The notes: generated by a model not told the origin, from the letters alone. A stretch of 7,829 nt of DNA from Bacillota bacterium (GCA_023393045.1 JAEWMV010000148.1:1-7829), one strand, 5' to 3'; positions 1-6,403 are shown, numbered from the stretch's first letter. Translations and numbers: made by a program.

Positions 1-607
1 TTTTGACGAGGTCCTCGCGCGCGGCAAGCTTCTTTTTCGCGTCGTTGAAGTAAAAGCGCTTGATACCTTCCTCCACGGGATACAGGAGGAAATAAACGAG
101 CAGCACGAACAGGGGCAGCAGCATGCCCGGCGCGTAGCGCAGGAGGAAGGGCGACATGTACGTCCACCAGTCCGTGCCGTACTGCCACGCTACGAGCCGC
201 ATAAAGAACAGTATGGAGAATAAAAACGCCACGCCCCATTCCACGAGGAGGAAGCGTATGATCCTGCCCGTGAAGACGAGCGGCTTCACATGCTCTTTTT
301 TCGCATATCCAAAATAGAAGACGGCAAGCAGGAGGATATAGATGAAATCCGCAGCGGAAAAGCAGATTTTCGCGAGGAGGTTCTCGCTGCCTCCAAGGAA
401 AGCGTAGCTCGCGCGAAGGAGCAGGGCCGCGATTCCGGCAAAAAGATAGGGAACGAAATCGGACGCGATATGCCTGACGAGCCATTTGAGGTACATCCTT
501 CCCTGATAGCTCTCAAGCTGCATGATGTGCAAAAGCGGTATGGATGCCGCGGCGACCGCGGCCCCCATGAGCACGCACAGCGCATATGCCATGACGTTTT
601 GAAGCAT
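1..607 (-). CDS. Membrane-anchored N-terminus of a probable MurF-type Mur ligase (partial, 3' end outside window)
   Basis: Reading from ATG at 607, the frame stays open for 202 residues to the window edge. About five hydrophobic segments are visible (roughly residues 5-28, 51-71, 82-100, 117-137 and 158-176), followed by a charged cytoplasmic stretch, YFNDAKKKLAAREDLVK. That arrangement, with the early motif LQLESYQGRMYLKWL and the late P-x-E-E-G-I/DAKxxL motif, resembles the membrane extension I know from Clostridial MurF-like ligases. In those proteins the ATP-binding GITGSYGKT loop follows almost immediately; here that point lies just beyond the edge, so catalysis cannot be confirmed. A MurF enzyme would join D-Ala-D-Ala to the UDP-MurNAc-tripeptide at the inner membrane face. 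An AGGGGG ribosome binding site lies about 6 nt upstream, and the start is 10 nt after the hydrolase stop, so the gene is the third of an operon. Alternative: an unrelated polytopic membrane protein. Confidence 0.68.
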   Translation of the reverse strand, partial: MLQNVMAYALCVLMGAAVAAASIPLLHIMQLESYQGRMYLKWLVRHIASDFVPYLFAGIAALLLRASYAFLGGSENLLAKICFSAADFIYILLLAVFYFGYAKKEHVKPLVFTGRIIRFLLVEWGVAFLFSILFFMRLVAWQYGTDWWTYMSPFLLRYAPGMLLPLFVLLVYFLLYPVEEGIKRFYFNDAKKKLAAREDLVK

Positions 608-617
608 AAATGCCCCC

Positions 618-1379
618 TTAATCCCTAAAATAAGCCTTCATCACCGCGCAAAACTGCGCGTATCTGTCGGCGTATGAAAAATGTCCCGCGCCGTCCAGCA
701 CCGCAAGACCGGAGTTCCTGATTTTCGCCTCCATCATTTTGGCCATGTACATGGGCGTGTAATCGTCCCGATCGCCCCATACGAGGAGGGTCTCGTTTTC
801 TATGCGCGAAAGCCTGTCGGTCAAATCGAGGTTGACGACCTTCACGAAGGTCTTGCGCATCACGTCGCTCTTCAATGCCCGATAATCGGCGCTGCCCGCG
901 TTTTTCTGCTTTGCGCTAAGGCCGAGGGCATCATCGAGCGGCTTAATCTTCGCGAGCGCCTTGCCGAGCTTATATGCATACACCCTGGCGTAATAGCCCA
1001 AAGAGCGTTTCGGGCGTATGCCCGCCGCGTCCACGAGCGCAAGCTTGCCGAAAAGCTTTGGCTCTTCGCTCGCAAGCAGTATCGTCACCCTGCCGCCGAA
1101 GGAATGGCATATGACGTCGCAGCCCTCTATCCCCTGCTCCCGGATGAACTGCCGCGTCAGGGCGGCGTATTCCGGCACGCCCCAGGGTTCCTTCGGCTCC
1201 TCGCTTTTGCCGAAACCGGGGAAATCGAGCAGCACGGCCTCGCGCGAAAGCTCGTTGACGCAGCGCGCAATGGGGCGCACGGCTTGCATGTCCGCGCCCC
1301 AGCCGTGGAGAATCAGCACGGGCTTGCCCGCGCCCATGCGCTCGTATTCGATGGCGGCGCCGTTTATCTCCGCTTGCAC
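618..1379 (-). CDS. Alpha/beta-fold hydrolase
   Basis: A 253-residue alpha/beta hydrolase. The oxyanion-side motif LHGWG is at residues 24-28, DFPGFGKS at 52-59, the nucleophile elbow CHSFGG places the catalytic Ser at 93, GDRDDYTP gives the likely acid Asp205, and GAGHF gives His233. A complete triad suggests an active serine hydrolase; the cap region (about 120-185, rich in Lys, Ala and Tyr) does not reveal the substrate. There is no signal peptide, so it should be cytoplasmic. The start chosen is GTG at 1379, because an AAGGAG site inside the last codons of the upstream gene sits 10 nt before it; a longer frame back to 1457 would overlap that gene by 71 nt and adds an Arg-rich stretch unlike the family. 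It lies between a GlmU-like gene (7 nt away) and a probable Mur ligase, so a cell-wall-related role is possible but unproven. Confidence 0.9.
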   Translation of the reverse strand: MQAEINGAAIEYERMGAGKPVLILHGWGADMQAVRPIARCVNELSREAVLLDFPGFGKSEEPKEPWGVPEYAALTRQFIREQGIEGCDVICHSFGGRVTILLASEEPKLFGKLALVDAAGIRPKRSLGYYARVYAYKLGKALAKIKPLDDALGLSAKQKNAGSADYRALKSDVMRKTFVKVVNLDLTDRLSRIENETLLVWGDRDDYTPMYMAKMMEAKIRNSGLAVLDGAGHFSYADRYAQFCAVMKAYFRD

Positions 1380-1386
1380 GCGCGCC

Positions 1387-2655
1387 TCACTCCTTGTGTT
1401 TGAGCGCGCGCAGGCGCTCCACATAGCCTTCCTTGTTTTCCTGCCGCGCGCGCGCAATGGCCATGGCGCCTGCGGGCACGTCGCAGGTTATGGTGGAACC
1501 CGCGGCGGTATATGCGTCGTCCCCCACGCTCACGGGGGCGACGAGGTTGGTCTGACAGCCGAGGAACACGTCGTTGCCTACTTTCGTGCGGTGCTTTTCA
1601 AACCCGTCGTAATTGACGAACACGGAGCCGCAGCCCACGTTGACGCGCTCCCCCACGTCCGCATCGCCGATGTAGGAGAGGTGCGGCATCTTCGTGCCGC
1701 GGCCTATGACGGAATTTTTAACCTCCACAAAATCGCCCACCTTGCAGTTATCCGCAAGCACCGTGCCGGGGCGCAGGTTCACAAAGGGGCCGATCTTGAC
1801 GTTGTCGCCTATGATAACATCGTTTGAAACGACGTAGATGAGCTCACAGTTCTTGCCGATCCTCGTGTCGTCGAGGACGCAGCCCGTTTTGATGACGCTG
1901 CCCTCGCCGATTTCGGTTTTGCCCGAAAGCGTGACGCCGGGATGAATCTGCGCGTCCCTGCCGATTATGACGTCGGGGCCGATGTTCGTCGTCGCGGGAT
2001 CCATGATGCTTACACCGTTTTCAAAATGCTTCTGCAATATGCGCGCCCTCATGAGACGCTCGCAGAGCGAAAGCCGCGCCCTGTCGGCCGCCGGGACGCA
2101 AAGTGGCGCCTCGATAAGAAGTTCCCGCCCGCACACGCCATAGTCGCAAAGCAGCGCAACAAGGTCGTAGAGCGAAGCGCTCCCAGACGCGTCCGCGAGC
2201 GCCCTCCTGAGCGCCCAGTGTGCGAAGCACCACGCGCCCGCGTGCAATACGCAGCCCGACTCCTCATCCGCGTACACAAGCGCGGCCACGCCTTCTGCGC
2301 AAGCCGCCTCAACGAGCGCGCCGTAATATTCGCCCGGAATCAACGGGACGTTCGCATAAGTAACAAGCACGAGGCCGTGGATATCCGGCGCAGCTTCAAG
2401 CGCGCGCGCCAACGCGTCCGCCTCGCCTGCGGGATTTTCCTGTATCGCATAAGAGGCGACATCGCCCAAAGTTTTTTCAATTTCGCGGCCCTGTCCCTGC
2501 ACGAGTACGGGCTTTGCTTCGGAATACGGCGAAACGGCCTTGAGCGCCCATTGGGCAAGGCTTCTGCCGCACACGCGCATGAGCGCCGCCGGAGAGGAGG
2601 AATTCATCCTCGTGCCGCTGCCCGCGGCAAGAATCACGGCAAAATCAGCTTTCAT
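1387..2655 (-). CDS. glmU: GlmU-like protein: degenerate uridyltransferase domain plus intact acetyltransferase domain
   Basis: Normal GlmU acetylates glucosamine-1-phosphate and then converts GlcNAc-1-P plus UTP to UDP-GlcNAc. This 422-residue protein keeps the two-domain plan but is about 34 residues shorter than the usual 456. The N-terminal fold is recognisable (LAAGSGTRM, 9-17), yet the signature Lys is Ala23, the GTGHA motif reads GEADA (77-81), the metal-binding Asp of YGDVPL is Asn102 (YANVPL), the INTG Asn is His138, the second metal ligand Asn is Ala190, and roughly 30 residues with the GYGRI and VEHKDA motifs are missing. The C-terminal left-handed beta-helix (about 220-422) is well kept: LRPG Arg295, VKNS Lys313, catalytic-type His325 in HLSYIGD, Tyr328, NYDG at 348-351, and IARARQ. 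ATG at 2655 is chosen because GGAGG lies 5 nt upstream; GTG at 2667 would overlap that site. It is the first gene of the operon. The domain assignment is secure; uridyltransferase activity is doubtful. Confidence 0.9.
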   Translation of the reverse strand: MKADFAVILAAGSGTRMNSSSPAALMRVCGRSLAQWALKAVSPYSEAKPVLVQGQGREIEKTLGDVASYAIQENPAGEADALARALEAAPDIHGLVLVTYANVPLIPGEYYGALVEAACAEGVAALVYADEESGCVLHAGAWCFAHWALRRALADASGSASLYDLVALLCDYGVCGRELLIEAPLCVPAADRARLSLCERLMRARILQKHFENGVSIMDPATTNIGPDVIIGRDAQIHPGVTLSGKTEIGEGSVIKTGCVLDDTRIGKNCELIYVVSNDVIIGDNVKIGPFVNLRPGTVLADNCKVGDFVEVKNSVIGRGTKMPHLSYIGDADVGERVNVGCGSVFVNYDGFEKHRTKVGNDVFLGCQTNLVAPVSVGDDAYTAAGSTITCDVPAGAMAIARARQENKEGYVERLRALKHKE

Positions 2656-2676
2656 ATCTTCCTCCACACATGCAGT

Positions 2677-2705
2677 ATTTTATGTTCGCTCACAAGGCGT
2701 GTCAA
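2677..2705 (-). promoter_or_regulatory. Sigma-A type promoter for the GlmU-like operon
   Basis: On the minus strand a perfect -35 TTGACA (2700-2705) and a -10 TAAAAT (2677-2682, one mismatch to TATAAT) are separated by exactly 17 nt. Transcription would start near 2670, giving a leader of about 15 nt that contains little beyond the GGAGG site before the ATG at 2655. With the short gaps between the three downstream genes, this is the likely promoter for the whole operon. There is no room for a leader riboswitch. Confidence 0.8.
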
Positions 2706-2767
2706 GCCGCGCGGTCATTGCATACAAGTATATTTCGCGCGCGGGCGATATGTGACACAGAAACTTC

Positions 2768-2809
2768 ATTTGCATCGTAACCCGAATGACGGTATAATGT
2801 CATGCAAAT
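2768..2809. repeat. 8-bp inverted repeat bracketing a promoter
   Basis: ATTTGCAT (2768-2775) and its exact reverse complement ATGCAAAT (2802-2809) flank the promoter of the VanZ-like gene. The first arm covers the -35 position and the second covers the expected transcription start, with arm centres 34 bp apart, about three helical turns. A second, shorter inverted pair, ATGAC/GTCAT (2786-2790 and 2799-2803), encloses the -10 box. An operator is possible; there is no direct evidence of a regulator. Confidence 0.45.
2770..2798 (+). promoter_or_regulatory. Promoter for the VanZ-like membrane protein gene
   Basis: A perfect -10 TATAAT (2793-2798) lies 17 nt after TTGCAT (2770-2775), which matches only the TTG of the -35 consensus. 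The predicted start near 2805 gives a leader of about 35 nt. The weak -35 box together with the overlapping inverted repeat suggests a promoter that could be regulated. Confidence 0.65.
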
Positions 2810-2829
2810 AAACCATTAACACTTGACGC

Positions 2830-2835
2830 GGAGGG
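2830..2835 (+). promoter_or_regulatory. Ribosome binding site that fixes a TTG start
   Basis: GGAGGG lies 4 nt before TTG at 2840. The first in-frame ATG is 40 codons further on, inside the second membrane segment, so TTG is the best start for the downstream gene. Confidence 0.75.
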
Positions 2836-2839
2836 TCTT

Positions 2840-4210
2840 TTGTCCGATATATATTCCTTTATCATTTTCGCCGCGCTCGTCCTTTCGGGCGTCGTGCTCT
2901 GCGTTCGCTCCTCGCGCAAGGGCGAAGGCGCTTTCGGCACGCTCTATGTTTCGCTCTTCATGCTTTCCCTCTACGCGGCGTTCCTCTTAAAGCGCGGCAA
3001 CGCCGCGCAGGCCGTGGACGCCTTTGTGCCCTTCTACAAGCTCTTTGCGCTGCGCGAGTACGGATATGCCTCCATACTGCGCGATCTCCTCTGCTTCGCG
3101 GTGCCCTTCTTCCTCGCGGGGCTTTTCATCGTGCCCGCTTTGCGCAACGTGGGCCTGTTCTGGGCTGCTGTGACGGGGCTGATGGCCTCATTGTTTTTCA
3201 ACGTGTATCCCCTTTTCAACGGCATGAGCTTTGTGACGGACGAATACGTCTACGCCGCCATCGGCTGCGCGACGGGCGCATCCGTCTATGTGCTGCTCGC
3301 CAATCTCCTCAAAAAGCGTCTGCCCTTTGAAAAGTTCAGGCTGCCCTTGCCGCGGCGCTCGCGTGTGCGCGCCTCGCTCGTGCTTTTTTCGGCGGTGTAT
3401 CTTGGCATTGCGCTCGTGATGGTGTTCGATTACGGCACGACCTATGCGCCCATACAGTTCTTTGAGAGCGAAACCCCCCTGCCCAAGGATATTGCGCTTG
3501 AATGCGCGCTTTCCTCCGAAGCGGGCCGCGCGAACATTTACATCCCCTCCAACGTCCCGCCCTCCGAAAAGGCCGCAGCGCTCGTATCGCAACTCAACAT
3601 AGCGGGCAGCGTTTTGTATCAGGACGGCACCTATACGGCCTCCGACGGCGCCGCAAAGCTCACCCTAACCGACAGCGGAAGCTGGGTTTATGAATATGGC
3701 GGCACGCCCGAGGGCGAATTGCCCACCGCTCAAAGCGCACAGGAGGCCGTTTACGCGTTCTTCGGGGAAAGGGACCTGATGACCGTCAGCCTCGATCAGA
3801 CCACCGACGTCATCGAGCATGACGACGCCAACGGCGCGCTGGACGGCTATGAAATCTATCTTTCCACCATGGTAAACGGCATGCCGCTCGTGGGCTCCTC
3901 CACGCTGGTCGTCAGCGTGCGCGCGGGCGACACCGTCACAAAAATACGCCGCTACGACGCGGACGTGCTGCCCAGCACCATCGTCAACATCATCTCGCAG
4001 GAAAAGGCATATTTAAAAGCCGCAGCCGGGGACTGCGCCTATACGCTCTTTGCGCCCGCGACAAGCGCCGTCGTCAAGAGCTGCCGCCTCATCTACATGG
4101 CCAACAGCTCGCAGGGCTACTATCTGCCCGTGTGGATGTTCACGTGCGAGGCCGCCTATGAGGACGGCACCACGGGCCCCTTCTATATCTATGTCGAGGC
4201 GATGAAATAA
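2840..4210 (+). CDS. Membrane protein: VanZ-like N-terminus with large extracytoplasmic domain
   Basis: A 456-residue protein begun at TTG. Six hydrophobic segments are visible at about 4-22, 32-50, 79-101, 104-126, 134-157 and 177-198. The first five resemble the VanZ family in spacing and motifs: FVPF near 62-65 for the usual NLIPF, a hydrophobic FAVPF (86-90) for the FxPxG segment, and an acidic SFVTDE (130-135) at the place of the VanZ SxDxDD motif. After the sixth segment comes an extracytoplasmic region (about 200-456) without cysteine pairs or recognisable catalytic residues. Its last 170 residues look like a YycH/YycI- or PepSY-like beta-rich fold (IYLSTMVNGMPLVGSS, then TKIRRYDADVLPSTIVNIIS, then YYLPVWMFTCE). 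These family links are judged by eye. The gene has its own promoter, stands alone, and converges with the sirtuin gene. The role is unknown; a sensor or envelope-modifying function is conceivable. Confidence 0.82.
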   Translation: MSDIYSFIIFAALVLSGVVLCVRSSRKGEGAFGTLYVSLFMLSLYAAFLLKRGNAAQAVDAFVPFYKLFALREYGYASILRDLLCFAVPFFLAGLFIVPALRNVGLFWAAVTGLMASLFFNVYPLFNGMSFVTDEYVYAAIGCATGASVYVLLANLLKKRLPFEKFRLPLPRRSRVRASLVLFSAVYLGIALVMVFDYGTTYAPIQFFESETPLPKDIALECALSSEAGRANIYIPSNVPPSEKAAALVSQLNIAGSVLYQDGTYTASDGAAKLTLTDSGSWVYEYGGTPEGELPTAQSAQEAVYAFFGERDLMTVSLDQTTDVIEHDDANGALDGYEIYLSTMVNGMPLVGSSTLVVSVRAGDTVTKIRRYDADVLPSTIVNIISQEKAYLKAAAGDCAYTLFAPATSAVVKSCRLIYMANSSQGYYLPVWMFTCEAAYEDGTTGPFYIYVEAMK

Positions 4211-4216
4211 ACCCGC

Positions 4217-4945
4217 CTACACGCCAACCGCATCCCCCAGCACCTCGCCTATGGCTTTCCGGATGACGAGGTTTGCCCGGGAATCGTAAGGCGTTTCGGT
4301 TTTATTTATAAGCACGAGCTTATCGCCCTTATAGTAATCCACAAGCCCCGCCGCCGGGTAGACCGCAAGCGACGTGCCGCCTACGATGAGCATATCCGCT
4401 TCGGCGATGGCAAGGGCCGCCCCCTGCAGGGTTTTATAGTCAAGCTCTTCCCCATAGAGCACAACGTCCGGCTTAATGATGCCCCCGCACGCGCAGCGCG
4501 GCGCCCCCTCGCTTTTGGCGATGTACGCAACGTCATACGCCCTGTCGCAGCGCATGCAGCGGTTTCTGTAAATGCTGCCGTGGAGCTCATAGACCTTCTC
4601 ACTCCCCGCGCGCTGGTGAAGCCCGTCTATGTTCTGCGTGATCACGGCCTTGAGCCGGCCTTGCTTTTCAAGCGCGGCGAGCGCGATATGCGCGCGGTTG
4701 GGCGCAGCGTCCGTCACGAGCAGGGCGGATTTGTAATAGGCGTAAAACTTCTCCGGCTTCGTCATGAAGTATGCGTGCGAAAGCAAAATTTCGGGAGATT
4801 GGCCGAATTGGCGTATCGCGGCAAAATGCCCATTCTCGCTTCTGAAATCCGGTATGCCGCTCTCGGTGGAAACGCCCGCGCCGCCGAAAAACACGATGTT
4901 GCGCGACTGCCCGATCATATATTTGAGTTTATCGGCGAAATCCAT
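4217..4945 (-). CDS. cobB: NAD-dependent protein deacylase, Sir2 family
   Basis: A complete 242-residue bacterial sirtuin, which removes acyl groups from lysines in cytoplasmic proteins and consumes NAD, yielding nicotinamide and O-acyl-ADP-ribose. All hallmark motifs are present: GAGVSTESGIPDFR (22-35) for NAD binding, TQNIDGLH (103-110), catalytic His122 in LHGS, a zinc knot formed by Cys130, Cys133, Cys151 and Cys153 (CxxC and CxC), IKPDVVLYGE (157-166) for substrate binding, GGTSLAVYPAA (189-199) and INKT (213-216). It has no Ala-to-Tyr/Arg pocket signature that I can identify as desuccinylase-specific, so deacetylase is the default. The ATG at 4945 is preceded by GGAGG with 7 nt spacing. 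The gene has its own promoter and is divergent from the aminotransferase. The stop codon is 6 bp from the convergent neighbour's stop, with no terminator hairpin seen between them. Confidence 0.95.
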   Translation of the reverse strand: MDFADKLKYMIGQSRNIVFFGGAGVSTESGIPDFRSENGHFAAIRQFGQSPEILLSHAYFMTKPEKFYAYYKSALLVTDAAPNRAHIALAALEKQGRLKAVITQNIDGLHQRAGSEKVYELHGSIYRNRCMRCDRAYDVAYIAKSEGAPRCACGGIIKPDVVLYGEELDYKTLQGAALAIAEADMLIVGGTSLAVYPAAGLVDYYKGDKLVLINKTETPYDSRANLVIRKAIGEVLGDAVGV

Positions 4946-4973
4946 ATGGCTCCCTCCCGCTTAAGATGATAAG

Positions 4974-5002
4974 ATTGTATCACTGGGCGCATATTCCTGC
5001 AA
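4974..5002 (-). promoter_or_regulatory. Promoter for the sirtuin gene
   Basis: On the minus strand, TACAAT (4974-4979) is preceded by TGA, giving an extended -10 element, and lies 17 nt from TTGCAG (4997-5002), a weak -35 box. The expected start is near 4967, leaving a leader of about 20 nt with the GGAGG site. The -35 box overlaps one copy of the CCTGCAA repeat. Confidence 0.6.
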
Positions 5003-5033
5003 ATCGTCGGAATGTTTGAAGGATATCCTGCAA
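4996..5033. repeat. Direct repeat CCTGCAA and palindrome in a divergent control region
   Basis: CCTGCAA occurs at 4996-5002 and again at 5027-5033, 31 bp apart (about three helical turns), each preceded by an AT-rich ATAT. The second copy overlaps a perfect 10-bp palindrome, AGGATATCCT (5020-5029). One copy lies on the sirtuin -35 box; the other ends 8 bp before the aminotransferase -35 box. This fits an operator serving both promoters, but the repeats are short and could be chance. Confidence 0.4.
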
Positions 5034-5040
5034 GATATGA

Positions 5041-5069
5041 TTTACTTTGACGATTCTGCCGTATATAAT
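5041..5069 (+). promoter_or_regulatory. Promoter for the aminotransferase gene
   Basis: A perfect TATAAT (5064-5069) lies 17 nt after TTTACT (5041-5046; four of six -35 consensus bases). A better-looking TTGACG at 5047-5052 is only 11 nt from the -10 and is therefore badly spaced. The predicted start is near 5076, giving a leader of about 23 nt. Confidence 0.65.
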
Positions 5070-5098
5070 GAATTGGAAATTTCATTTTGGAGGTTTCA

Positions 5099-6370
5099 AT
5101 GATGCGACTTGCCGACATGCCCCGCGAACAACTGCTGCGTTTGCGCGATCAGGCGCACGAGGAATACGAAGCGTGCAAAGCCAAGGGCCTCAAGCTCGAT
5201 ATGTCCCGCGGCAAACCTGCCAAAGCGCAGCTCGATCTTTCAAACGGACTGCTGCGGCTGCCCGATGAGAAGGACTGCGTCATGGACGGCGTGGACGCGC
5301 GCAATTACGGCACGCTGGAGGGGCTTCCCTCTTGCAGGGTGCTTTTTGCGCAGCTGCTCGACGTTTCCCCCACGCAGGTGTTTGCCGCGGGCAGCGCGAG
5401 CCTCAATCTCATGTACGACGTGATCGCCAAAGCCTATACGCATGGGCTTCTTCATTCCGAAAAACCTTGGAGCAGGCTTGAAAAGGTGAAATTCCTCTGC
5501 CCCGTGCCCGGTTACGACAGGCATTTTTCCATCTGCGAGACGTTCGGCATGGAGATGATCAACATCCCCATGAACGACGAAGGCCCGGATATGGACAAGG
5601 TAGAAAAGCTTGTGCGCGACGGCGCCGTGAAGGGCATCTGGTGCGTGCCCAAGTATTCCAACCCCTCAGGCATCATCTACAGCGACGCGACCATAAAACG
5701 GCTTGCCTCCCTCAGGCCCGCGGCGCCGGATTTCACCATCATGTGGGACAATGCCTACTGCATCCACGAGTTCGAGGGCGACTTCGTGCCGTTTCGCGAC
5801 ATTCTCGCCGAATGCGCGCAGGCGGGCAACGCGGACATGGTGTTTGAGTTCGCCTCCACCTCTAAAATCACCTTCCCCGGCGCGGGTGTTTCCTGCTTTG
5901 CGTGCAGCGAGGCGAACATCGCCCATATGAAAAAGCTCATGGGCGCGCAGGTCATCAGCTACGACAAGCTCAATCAGCTGCGCCACGTGCTTTTCCTAAA
6001 AGATAAGGCGACGACGCTCGCGCACATGAAAAAGCACGCCGCCATCATGAAACCCAAATTCGATATCGTGGCAACCGAGCTTGAGCGCGAGGTCGTGCCG
6101 CTTGGCATAGCGAAGTTCCACAAGCCCAAGGGCGGCTATTTCATCAGCCTCGACGTGATGGACGGCTGCGCGAAGCGCGTGCACGCGCTGATGGAGGAAG
6201 CGGGCGTGGTCATGACGGGCGCCGGCGCAACCTTCCCCTACGGCGTCGACCCGGATGACCGCAACCTTCGCATTGCGCCGAGCTTCCCGCCCGAAGCGGA
6301 GCTTGCACAAGCGGCCGCGGTGCTCTGCGTGTGCGTCAAACTCGCGGCGGCGGAAAAGCTGCTGGGTTAA
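5099..6370 (+). CDS. PLP-dependent aminotransferase, aspartate-type (MocR-like aminotransferase family)
   Basis: A 423-residue fold-type I aminotransferase. The sequence LKLDMSRGKP near the N-terminus, NYGTLEGLPSCR and CPVPGYDRHF are typical of the aspartate aminotransferase subgroup found in many Actinobacteria and Clostridia. Residues counted from ATG 5099: Tyr139 in PGYDRHF, Asn188 in YSNPSG, Asp217 and Tyr220 in WDNAY, the PLP-binding Lys256 in ASTSKITFPGAG, and the substrate-carboxylate Arg391 in NLRIAPSFP. All cofactor contacts are present, so it should be active, probably interconverting aspartate and oxaloacetate with glutamate and 2-oxoglutarate in the cytoplasm; the precise substrate is inferred from the family. 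GGAGG at 5089-5093 is 5 nt from ATG 5099 and 8 nt from the adjacent ATG 5102, so either could be used. TTG at 5087 overlaps the binding site and is unlikely. The gene is monocistronic: own promoter upstream, terminator 33 nt downstream. Confidence 0.93.
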   Translation: MMRLADMPREQLLRLRDQAHEEYEACKAKGLKLDMSRGKPAKAQLDLSNGLLRLPDEKDCVMDGVDARNYGTLEGLPSCRVLFAQLLDVSPTQVFAAGSASLNLMYDVIAKAYTHGLLHSEKPWSRLEKVKFLCPVPGYDRHFSICETFGMEMINIPMNDEGPDMDKVEKLVRDGAVKGIWCVPKYSNPSGIIYSDATIKRLASLRPAAPDFTIMWDNAYCIHEFEGDFVPFRDILAECAQAGNADMVFEFASTSKITFPGAGVSCFACSEANIAHMKKLMGAQVISYDKLNQLRHVLFLKDKATTLAHMKKHAAIMKPKFDIVATELEREVVPLGIAKFHKPKGGYFISLDVMDGCAKRVHALMEEAGVVMTGAGATFPYGVDPDDRNLRIAPSFPPEAELAQAAAVLCVCVKLAAAEKLLG

Positions 6371-6373
6371 ACG

Positions 6374-6396
6374 AGCAAGCGGCTTCGCCGTTTGCT
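6374..6396 (+). other. Stem-loop just after the aminotransferase stop
   Basis: Arms AGCAAGCGGC and GCCGTTTGCT pair over 10 bp (one G-U wobble) around a 3-nt TTC loop, 3 nt after the stop codon. No T-tract follows, so it is not a terminator on its own; it may protect the mRNA 3' end or assist the terminator that begins 7 nt later. Confidence 0.6.
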
Positions 6397-6403
6397 TGAC
6401 AAC

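Noticed and set aside
286..585. 99-codon minus-strand frame and an overlapping 112-codon plus-strand frame (290-628)
   Set aside because: Both lie over the membrane-domain frame starting at 607, which has a ribosome binding site, five hydrophobic segments and operon spacing; the shadow products are Ser/Arg-rich or charged with no motif.
681..1403. Open frame of 240 codons on the plus strand opposite the hydrolase
   Set aside because: The minus-strand hydrolase has a complete catalytic triad and operon spacing; the plus-strand product is a low-information mirror of it.
1380..1457. 26-residue N-terminal extension of the hydrolase
   Set aside because: It would overlap the GlmU-like gene and is Arg-rich without family support; GTG at 1379 has a better-placed ribosome binding site.
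2683..2699. TTGTGAGCG inside the promoter spacer of the GlmU-like operon, resembling half of the E. coli lac operator
   Set aside because: Only one half is present with no symmetrical partner, and no LacI-type regulator is nearby; probably coincidence.
1942..2811. Long open frame (289 codons, plus strand) opposite the GlmU-like uridyltransferase domain
   Set aside because: It is Arg/His-rich, matches no family I know, has no good ribosome binding site, runs across the divergent promoter region, and lies antisense to a clear gene; GC-rich coding DNA often opens such mirror frames.
3188..3592. 134-codon minus-strand frame within the VanZ-like gene
   Set aside because: Antisense to a gene with clear membrane segments, a promoter and a ribosome binding site; no recognisable protein features.
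5047..5052. TTGACG as -35 box of the aminotransferase promoter
   Set aside because: It is only 11 nt from the TATAAT box, too short for sigma-A; TTTACT at 17 nt fits better.
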